From assembly GCA_945834475.1 (NCBI GenBank), contig CAMAHK010000022.1, positions 1 to 32,230 on the forward strand: a DNA stretch of 32,230 bases, written 5' to 3'. The translations under genes and the position numbers were made by a program. Of this stretch, positions 16,223-23,500 are shown piece by piece. Under the pieces are notes generated by a model. It saw nothing but the letters and a program-made list of their open reading frames with translations, was not told the origin of the DNA and did not search any database. Positions within the stretch are counted from its first letter, which is position 1, and every line of letters begins with the position of its first letter. The DNA comes from an uncultured Verrucomicrobiota bacterium (lineage in GTDB: Bacteria > Verrucomicrobiota > Kiritimatiellia > RFP12 > UBA1067).

Positions 16223-18326
16223 GCGCTGGCTCACAGCTCTCGTCTTGTCACTGGCCGTCGCGCCGATTGGCGCGACGACGGTCGAGGAGATTCTGGCCAT
16301 GTCCGAGTCGCAGCTTTCGCGCAAGCCCGAAGGGGTTATCACGGGCATCGTCTCGGCGGTGTTCGGGTGGCATCAGAATTCATGCATCCTGGTCGATTCG
16401 AAGGATGTTGACGGCGCGGCGGTCTATGTGGCCGACATGATATCGGGTGCGACGGCGTCGGAGCTGAAGGGGGCCAGGCGACTCCGCGTGGGCGATGAGG
16501 TCGTGGTGACAGGGCGCTCTCAGGCGATGCTGCTTGAGCCCGGGGTGTGTCCGCAAGTCATCGATGTCATTGGCCACCGCGACCTGCCGCCACCGCCGAT
16601 GCGTTCGCCGCTTGAACTGATTAACGGGCGATACAACAACCGGCGAGTCGCCATCGAGGGCGTTCTGTGGGGATCGCGCGTTGACAAGACGAACTTCGGC
16701 CCGGTGACGATCTTTCGTCTGGGAACGCGGGACGGACCCGTCGGGGTCAATGTCTGCGGCGACTATCCGGTCTTTGCGACGTGGCGCAACAGGCGTGTCC
16801 GCGTGGAGGGCGTCTCGCAGTCCGTCTTCAACGCGCGCGGCGAGTTCCTGCGCGGCGAAGTGAGTGTCGCGTCAGGCGGAGTCGTTCGCCTGATCGACAC
16901 GGAAGGCCCGCCGCATCCGATCGACCTTTCGTCGACTGCGCGAGGCGTCCTCGCCTGGACGGCGCGTACGCCCGTGTGCGGACTCGTCCAGATTCGCGGA
17001 GAAGTCGTCTACCGTGACTTGCGCGAACGTTTCTTCGTGCTCGACAAGCGTGTCGGCGACCAGCCTCCGCCCCGTCGTGTCGCCGTGCGCGTCAATGTCG
17101 CCGACAACGAGTCCTTGCCCGAGCTCGGAGCGTGTGGTCTCGCGGAAGGTTTCCCGTTCCTGACGGACGACAACGGTGTTTTGGAAGAGGGGGCCTTTCG
17201 TTCCGATGATTCGGTTTTCGGGCACTCCGAACCGCAGCTTCTGCCGTCCCGTCTTCTTTCTGATCTCTTCAACCGGCGGATTGACCTCGATGAGGATTTC
17301 AGTTATCGGTTTGTACGGATGACGGGACGCGTCGAGTCGGTTCGTCGCACCGATGATGGGCGCGTGCAGTTGGGGCTCGCCACGGCCGGTGGCGCACTTG
17401 TGGGATCTCTCCGCGAAGGCGGCGAAAACTTCAAGGCGTCCGACTACGAGGATCGTCCGCTCGTGGAACTTACGGGCATTCTCGACGTTCATCTCCTGCG
17501 TAGCGCCTTTAACGGACGCATCCTCGCCGTCGATTCAATCGAACTGCGGTTGCGGCGGGCGGACGATATCCGCATCGTGCGGGACGCCGAGAGCCGGAAA
17601 CGAAAGCTCCTGCGCCTCGCACGGCAGGGGGTTCTCTACGCCTCCGTCCCGCTCACGGGAACGCTGATTGCGATTCTTCTGGCGGGCTGGCGGCGTCGGG
17701 TACGTGTCGCGGCGATCTCGGAAGACCGGCACCATACGGCGGACGAACTGCATGATACGATTGCCCAACAGCTGACCGGCGCGCGGATGATCATCTTCGC
17801 GGCGAAGTCGGCGGAGGATGTGCCGGAGGAGACGCGGCGGCGGCTGGAGCTCGCGATTGACGTGATCGAATCGGCGCGTGGCGAAGTGCGCAACGCCGTG
17901 CTGCGGCTGAAGAGTGATGATTTCACCATCCTCCCCGTAGAGACGCTGATCCGTCGTGATGCGGAGGCGATTTCTCGACAGATCGGGGTCAAGATCAAGA
18001 CGCGGCTCTGCGCGTTTCCGCCCTGGGTGACAGGAGACGTGAAGACGGACATCATCTCCATCATCCTCGAGGCGGTGACGAATGCCGTCAAGCACGGCCA
18101 CGCACGGCGGATCGTCATCCTGGCGGAGCGTCCGAACGCGACGGACTTCACGCTTTCGGTCTGTAATGACGGAGCACCGTTCGACGCTGCTGCGGCGTTT
18201 GGTCCCGAACTCGGCCATTTCGGTCTCGTCGGCATGCGGCGGCGGGCGAAGCGGCATCGGCTGACGATTTCATTCGGTTTTCGGAATGGGTGGACGGAGG
18301 TTCGCCTGGAAAGGAAGGGACAATGA
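16203..18326 (+). CDS. NarL-family sensor histidine kinase with OB-like sensor repeats
   Basis: A 707-residue membrane kinase. A signal peptide or N-terminal helix (MTRRWLTALVLSLAVAPIGA) is followed by about 440 periplasmic residues with several OB-like repeats (PEGVITGIVSAVFGW, RVAIEGVLWGSRV, VQIRGEVVYRDL, VRMTGRVESVRR). One TM lies near 478-497 (ASVPLTGTLIAILLAGW). The HisKA_3 dimerisation helix holds DELHDTIAQQLTGAR with phospho-acceptor H517, and the HATPase_c domain has EAVTNAVKHGHA (N box) and HFGLVGMRRRAKRH (G box). ATG 16203 or ATG 16215 is the start; both overlap the preceding stop. An upstream frame from 16164 lacks the signal peptide at its front. It overlaps its response regulator by ATGA. 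The ligand is unknown. Confidence 0.87.
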   Translation: MRRSMTRRWLTALVLSLAVAPIGATTVEEILAMSESQLSRKPEGVITGIVSAVFGWHQNSCILVDSKDVDGAAVYVADMISGATASELKGARRLRVGDEVVVTGRSQAMLLEPGVCPQVIDVIGHRDLPPPPMRSPLELINGRYNNRRVAIEGVLWGSRVDKTNFGPVTIFRLGTRDGPVGVNVCGDYPVFATWRNRRVRVEGVSQSVFNARGEFLRGEVSVASGGVVRLIDTEGPPHPIDLSSTARGVLAWTARTPVCGLVQIRGEVVYRDLRERFFVLDKRVGDQPPPRRVAVRVNVADNESLPELGACGLAEGFPFLTDDNGVLEEGAFRSDDSVFGHSEPQLLPSRLLSDLFNRRIDLDEDFSYRFVRMTGRVESVRRTDDGRVQLGLATAGGALVGSLREGGENFKASDYEDRPLVELTGILDVHLLRSAFNGRILAVDSIELRLRRADDIRIVRDAESRKRKLLRLARQGVLYASVPLTGTLIAILLAGWRRRVRVAAISEDRHHTADELHDTIAQQLTGARMIIFAAKSAEDVPEETRRRLELAIDVIESARGEVRNAVLRLKSDDFTILPVETLIRRDAEAISRQIGVKIKTRLCAFPPWVTGDVKTDIISIILEAVTNAVKHGHARRIVILAERPNATDFTLSVCNDGAPFDAAAAFGPELGHFGLVGMRRRAKRHRLTISFGFRNGWTEVRLERKGQ

Positions 18327-18946
18327 GGAAAGTGCGCGTGGCGGTTGTTGACGATCACGAGGTCGTGTGTATCGGACTGAAGTACACGATCGGCGTCTTC
18401 AAGGATCTCGAGTTTGTCGGATCGCATCACGACGGCGAAGGCGCGGCGGATTTCGTGCGCGAGGTCCAGAGTGACGTGACGCTGCTCGACATCCGCATGC
18501 CGACGAAGGACGGACTTGTGGCGCTCGAGGAGATCCTCGCGTCCGATCCCGCGGCGAAGGTGATCATGCTTTCGACCGTCGGCACGGAGGAAGACGTCTA
18601 TCGCGCGTTGGAGCTTGGCGCGAAGGGGTACGTTCTCAAGGACGACCGGACGGAGAACCTGATCGAGGCTATTCGCACGGTCGCCCAGGGCGGCGAGTAC
18701 GTTCCCGAGGCGATTCGCCGCATCTATGCTGCGCGTCAGCTCCGTCAGCCGCTGACGCCACGCGAACGCCAGACGCTCGATCTTCTGTCGCTCGGCAGCT
18801 CAAACCGCGAAATCGCCGAAGAGATGGGCATCAGCGAAGACGCCGTGAAAAACCACTTCCGCCGCATCAACGAGAAGCTCGGCACGAAGGATCGCGTCGA
18901 GGCGCTCTCCGTCGCCCTCCGCCGAGGCCTCGTCCGCGCCGGCTAG
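18323..18946 (+). CDS. NarL/FixJ-family response regulator
   Basis: A 207-residue two-domain regulator. The receiver domain has VVDDHE at the acidic pocket, phospho-acceptor D56 in TLLDIRMP, and KGYVLKDD with the conserved Lys. A C-terminal LuxR-type HTH follows: LTPRERQTLDLLSLGSSNRE, then IAEEMGISEDAVKNHFRRIN. It is fused to the kinase gene by ATGA overlap, with GGAAAGGAAGGG upstream as ribosome site; a frame starting at 18290 would only add residues read out of the kinase. It probably acts as a transcription factor for the operon or for envelope genes; no binding site can be assigned. It is the last gene before the secY promoter and no terminator is visible behind it. Confidence 0.92.
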   Translation: MRKVRVAVVDDHEVVCIGLKYTIGVFKDLEFVGSHHDGEGAADFVREVQSDVTLLDIRMPTKDGLVALEEILASDPAAKVIMLSTVGTEEDVYRALELGAKGYVLKDDRTENLIEAIRTVAQGGEYVPEAIRRIYAARQLRQPLTPRERQTLDLLSLGSSNREIAEEMGISEDAVKNHFRRINEKLGTKDRVEALSVALRRGLVRAG

Positions 18947-18981
18947 GTGGTGGGGCGGCAGTTGCGGCTGTTTCATAAATA

Positions 18982-18990
18982 TGATATAAT
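18982..18990 (+). promoter_or_regulatory. Extended -10 promoter of secY
   Basis: TGA precedes TATAAT at 18985-18990. A weak -35, TTGCGG at 18962-18967, stands 17 nt upstream. Transcription should start near 18997, leaving a leader of about 33 nt with AAAGGAG (19012-19018). Confidence 0.75.
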
Positions 18991-19029
18991 TTTTGTCAAT
19001 TGTTTTTGAACAAAGGAGAAAAAAGTACT

Positions 19030-20415
19030 ATGTCGATGATGAAGGGCTTTTCGAACGTGTTTCGGATTCCGGAACTGCGCAAGAAAATCTTGATTACCCT
19101 GGGCCTCGTTTTCGTGTGCCGCCTCATTTCCCAGATCCCGACGCCGGGCGTTGACTGGCAGGCGCTGCAGCGCGTCATTTCCGACTTCAAGGCGAACAGC
19201 CAGGGCGGCGGTATGCTCGACTGGTTTGAAGTCTTTACGGGCGGTGCGCTCGGTCAGTGCGCCATTGGCTTCCTCTCGATTTGGCCCTACATCTCGGCGC
19301 AGATCGTGATCCAGCTCCTCTCCTCCGTGATTCCATCGCTTGAGAAGCTGAAGAAGGAAGGCGAGACGGGCCGTCAGCAGCTCGCGCAGATCACGCGCTA
19401 CCTGACGATCGTCCTCTGCGTCGTCCAGTCGTGGGGCATCGCGACGATGCTCAGCCACCCGGGCGCGCTCGACCAGGCCTTCGCGGGCGTTGAGATTGTC
19501 GCCAATCCGGGCCTCGGCTTCCAGCTGATGACGGTGATCGGCATGACGACTGCGTCGCTCTTCGTGATGTGGCTCGCCGATCAGATCACGACGTTCGGCA
19601 TCGGCAACGGCGCGTCGCTCATCATCATGATCAACATCACTTCGCGTCTCCCGCAGGCGCTGATCAGCGCGTGGGAGCGTTATTTCGGCCTCGGCGGCGT
19701 CCAGGCGTCGGCTCCGATCGCGGAACTCCCGATCGTGGTGATCTTCTTCCTCCTCGTCGTGATGGGCACGGTGCTTCTCACGCAGGGCGTCCGCAAGGTC
19801 GCGATCCACACGACGCGTCGCAGCGTCTCGGGCGGCAACACCTACGGCATGCAGCAGACGTTTATGCCGCTGCGTGTCAACTACACGGGCGTCATGCCGA
19901 TCATCTTCGCGCAACCGCTCATCCAGATTCCGTCGACGATCCTCATGAAGTTCACGGCGTCGGGTACGCGCCTGCACCAGTTCGCGAGCGACCTCGGCGA
20001 TCCGAGCTCCACGCTCCACCTCGTCGTCTACGCGGTGATGATCATGTTCTTCGCGTTCTTCTGGGTCGCGACGCAGTTCAATGCGATCGACATCTCCGAG
20101 AACCTGAAGAAGGATGGCTCGTACATTCCCGGCATCCGTCCGGGCCGTGCGACGGCCGAGTATCTTGACGACATGATGACGAAGATCACGCTCATTGGCG
20201 GCACGGGCCTCCTGATCGTCGCGCTGATCCCGATGATCCTCATGGGCTGGATGAAGCTTCCGTGGGCGATTGCCTCGTTCTTTGGCGGCACGTCGCTCCT
20301 CATTATCGTCGGCGTTGCGCTCGATACGCTCCGCATCATGGAGTCGCACCTTCTCGTCCGCAAGTACGACGGCTTCCTCGCGCACGGCACGCTCCGCGGC
20401 CGCGGCGGCATGTAA
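19030..20415 (+). CDS. secY: Protein translocase channel subunit SecY
   Basis: A 461-residue polytopic protein with the ten-helix SecY layout, the central pore of the Sec translocon in the inner membrane. Typical segments are LRKKILITLGLVFVCRLISQ with IPTPGVD at the N-terminus, GALGQCAIGFLSIWPYISAQ (TM2), SLEKLKKEGETGRQQLAQIT, the cytosolic loop RKVAIHTTRRSVSGGNTYGM, MPLRVNYTGVMPIIFAQ, and SYIPGIRPGRATAEYLD. ATG 19030 follows AAAGGAG at 11 nt; an upstream TTG at 19000 gives an unconvincing extension. It has its own promoter and terminator and is not next to ribosomal protein genes, whereas secY usually sits in the spc operon. Codon usage matches the neighbours and no key region is missing, so it looks like the housekeeping copy. 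Confidence 0.95.
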   Translation: MSMMKGFSNVFRIPELRKKILITLGLVFVCRLISQIPTPGVDWQALQRVISDFKANSQGGGMLDWFEVFTGGALGQCAIGFLSIWPYISAQIVIQLLSSVIPSLEKLKKEGETGRQQLAQITRYLTIVLCVVQSWGIATMLSHPGALDQAFAGVEIVANPGLGFQLMTVIGMTTASLFVMWLADQITTFGIGNGASLIIMINITSRLPQALISAWERYFGLGGVQASAPIAELPIVVIFFLLVVMGTVLLTQGVRKVAIHTTRRSVSGGNTYGMQQTFMPLRVNYTGVMPIIFAQPLIQIPSTILMKFTASGTRLHQFASDLGDPSSTLHLVVYAVMIMFFAFFWVATQFNAIDISENLKKDGSYIPGIRPGRATAEYLDDMMTKITLIGGTGLLIVALIPMILMGWMKLPWAIASFFGGTSLLIIVGVALDTLRIMESHLLVRKYDGFLAHGTLRGRGGM

Positions 20416-20455
20416 GGATGGGTCGGTTGAAGAACGAGTCTAGAACTGTTCGAGG

Positions 20456-20484
20456 AGCTCCGCGGTTTTCCGCGGAGCTTTCTT
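20456..20484 (+). terminator. Intrinsic terminator after secY
   Basis: A perfect 10-bp GC-rich stem, AGCTCCGCGG (20456-20465) with CCGCGGAGCT (20470-20479), closed by a TTTT loop and followed by TTCTTACTT. It lies 40 nt after the secY stop and about 30 nt before the next start. Confidence 0.88.
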
Positions 20485-20494
20485 ACTTGCGCGA

Positions 20495-20500
20495 TAAAAT
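20495..20500 (+). promoter_or_regulatory. Possible -10 box of the efflux operon
   Basis: TAAAAT sits directly after the secY terminator, with TTACTT (20482-20487) only about 7 nt upstream and so too close for a -35. The ATG of the RND gene is 16 nt downstream. It is weaker than the other promoters here, but the terminator makes a promoter in this gap necessary. Confidence 0.35.
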
Positions 20501-20515
20501 GGATCATACGGGGAT

Positions 20516-23500
20516 ATGAAGAGACTTCTGGACATGGTCTTGCGGCATCCGAAGGCCGTCCTGCTAGCCGTGCTTCTCGCGGCCGCGGTGGGTTTGCGCG
20601 TCGTGCCGCGGCTGGCCGTTGACGTCTTCCCCGACATTTCCGTGCCGCGCGTCACACTCCAGACCGAAGCGGGCGGGTACACGGCCGAGGAGGTCGAGGC
20701 GCTGGTCACGATCCCGCTTGAGACGGCGATGAGCGGCATTCCGGGGCTCACGTCCGTGCGTTCGAGTTCGAGCGGTGGACTCTCCTTTGTCTGGCTCGAC
20801 TTCGACTGGTCTGCGGATCTCACGCGGGCGCGTTTTGACGTCTTCGAGCGGCTCTCGCGCGTCCGTGAGTCGCTGCCGGCGGGTGTCGAGACCGAAATCG
20901 CGCCGATCGTCTCGGTGACGGGCGAGATTATGCTGGTCGCGCTGACGGTCGGGGAGGACGGCGCACAGGGGACTGCGCGCCCTACCGGACTGGAACTGCG
21001 CGAGATGGCCGAGTACGACCTCCGGCAGCGGCTCCTGGGGGTGCCGGGCATTGGCGAGGTCGCCGTGATCGGCGGACGCCTCCCCGAGTATCGTGTGGCG
21101 GTCGAGCCGCACGTGCTGGCGTCTCAGGGACTCAGCGTTTCTGATGTCATTGAGGGGGCGCGCGACACGCGCACGCGTTCGAGCGCAGGGTATCTCGCGA
21201 ATGTGGACGGCGAGGAGATTCCGTTGCGTCAGGTCGCGCGGGCCGATTCGCTCGGTCAGCTCCGCGAGAGTGCGATTCCGCTCGCCGCGGGATCGGTGCG
21301 GCTCGGGGATGTCGCCGAGGTGACGCTTGCCGGCGCACCACGGCGCGGCAGCGCGTCGTTCAACGGACGCGAAGCCGTCGTTCTCTCGGTGCAGAAGTCG
21401 CCGGGCGGCAACACGCTGGTGCTGACAAAAGAGCTGGAGTCCGTATTGTCGGGGTTCGCTGCGACGGTAAAGGATCGTGGCGTCGAGGTTCACACAGAGG
21501 CCTATCGTCAGGCCGACTTCATCGCAGCGTCCATCAAGGGCGGCGGCGAAGTCGTGCGGGACGCGGCGATTGTCGTGGCGCTCGTTCTTTTGGTCACGCT
21601 GCTCGAGTGGCGGACGCTTCTCGTCGTCCTGCTGACGATGCCGCTCTCGGTCCTGCTCGGCCTCGCGCTTTTCCCGATGCTCGGGCTCGGCGTCAACGTG
21701 ATGACGCTGGGCGGTTTTGCGGTCGCGGCGGGCGACATCGTGGACGGGGCGATCATTTTTGCGGACGCGATCCGGCGGCGGCTGCCGCTTTCGTCCGTTG
21801 CGCCGGGCGTTCTCTTTTCGACGCTGATTGTGGCGATCGTCTTTGTGCCGCTCTTGTTGCTCGACGGGCTGGAAGGGTGCTTCTTCCGTCCCCTGGCGCT
21901 CGCCTACCTCGGCGTCTTCGGTGCGTCGCTCGTGGTGGCGTTTCTCGCGGTTCCCGCGCTTGGCCGCGTGGTGGGGATGGGCGGGGCTGTACCGCCCGAG
22001 CCGAGGCCGTCAGGCCGACGCAGCCGAAGGCCGTGCGTCTCGCCCGCGGCGGGTAACGGGGAGGGCTTGGAGATGCCGCGGGCGAGACGCACCGCGGTAC
22101 GGGGTGGCGCGGAGCGTGTCTACGGATTTTTCCTGCGTGTGGCTTTGCACGTGCCGGCGCTGGTCGTCTTGCTGGCGCTTGGCTTGGCGGTTTGGGCGGG
22201 GGCCCTCGCGAAGGACTTCGGGTCGAGCTTCCTGCCGCCGTTCCGCGAGGACTCGTTCAACGTCGCGCTCTCGCTGCCGCCCGGGGCGTCGCTCGCCGAA
22301 AGCGAACGCGTCGCGGAGGCGTGCGTTCCTGAAATCGCGTCCATCCCGGGTGTTCTCTCGGTTACGCGGCGAACGGGACGCGCCGAGCGCGATCAGCACG
22401 CAGAGCCGGTCTCGAGTTCAGAATATGTCGTGCGCGTCGACTTGAATGGCGATCCGGACGGCGTTCGGACGCAGATCCGCGAACGCCTTGGATCGATTCC
22501 CGGCTGTTCGCTTCTGGTCGGCTACCCGATCGCCCATCGCATCAGCGCCGTCCTGTCGGGCACGGAGACGGAAATCGCGATCAACGTCTTCGGTGAGGAT
22601 CCCGAGGTGTTGCGGGACGTCGTTCGGCGGATGAAGGTTGCGTTGGACGGCATCCCCGGCGTCTCGGACGTCCGGGCGAATCGCGAGGTGATGGTGCGGA
22701 CGCTCAAGATCGAATACGATATGGACGCCTTGCGCGAGGCGGGGCTGACGCTGCGTGAAGTCGGCGAGCAGGTTTCGGCGGCGTTCTACGGCGTCGAGGT
22801 CGGCGAAGTGCGCTCCGGCGTCCGTCGCCGCGCGGTTGTCGTGCGGCTCGCGGGCGAAGAGTCGGAGGCGACGGCCGAGACGGTCAAGGCGCTTCTGCTC
22901 ACGAGCCGGAACGGACGCTGCGTGCGGCTCGACGAGGTCGCACAGGTTGTGCCGGACGATGCTTCGAACCTGATGCTCCGCGAAGGGGGACACCGCAAGG
23001 CGCTCATTTCCTGTAATGCGTCCGAGGGCACGAACACGGGCGATCTTGTCGCGCGGCTCCGCGAGGTCCTCGCGCCGATCGCCGCGTCCGCCGGCTGCAC
23101 GGTCACGTTCACGGGCAGCAATCAGGCGCGGGAGAGCGCGGCGAAGCGTCTCACGGTGCTGGGCGTCGTTCTCGCCGCCGTCATCGTGCTCATTCTCTTC
23201 TGTGCGCTCAAGGGCGTCCGTGCGGTGATTCTCGCGCTCGTCAACGTGCCGCTCGGGCTGATCGGCGGCATCCTCGCCGTGAAGATCGCGGATCCCGTCC
23301 TCTCGGTTTCGTCCCTCGTCGGCTTCATCACCGTCATCGGCTTCGTGATCCGCAACGGACTCCTCTTGCTCAACCGCTATCAGGACCGTCTCGCCGAAGG
23401 CGCGACGCTGGAGGAGGCGATTCGCGACGGATCGTGCGAGCGCGTCGTGCCGATCGTGATGACGTCGTTGACGACGGTACTCGGGCTCGTGCCGATCATG

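Noticed and set aside
19000-19029. Upstream TTG start for secY
   Set aside because: The added ten residues do not resemble SecY and would include the ribosome site; ATG 19030 is well placed after AAAGGAG.
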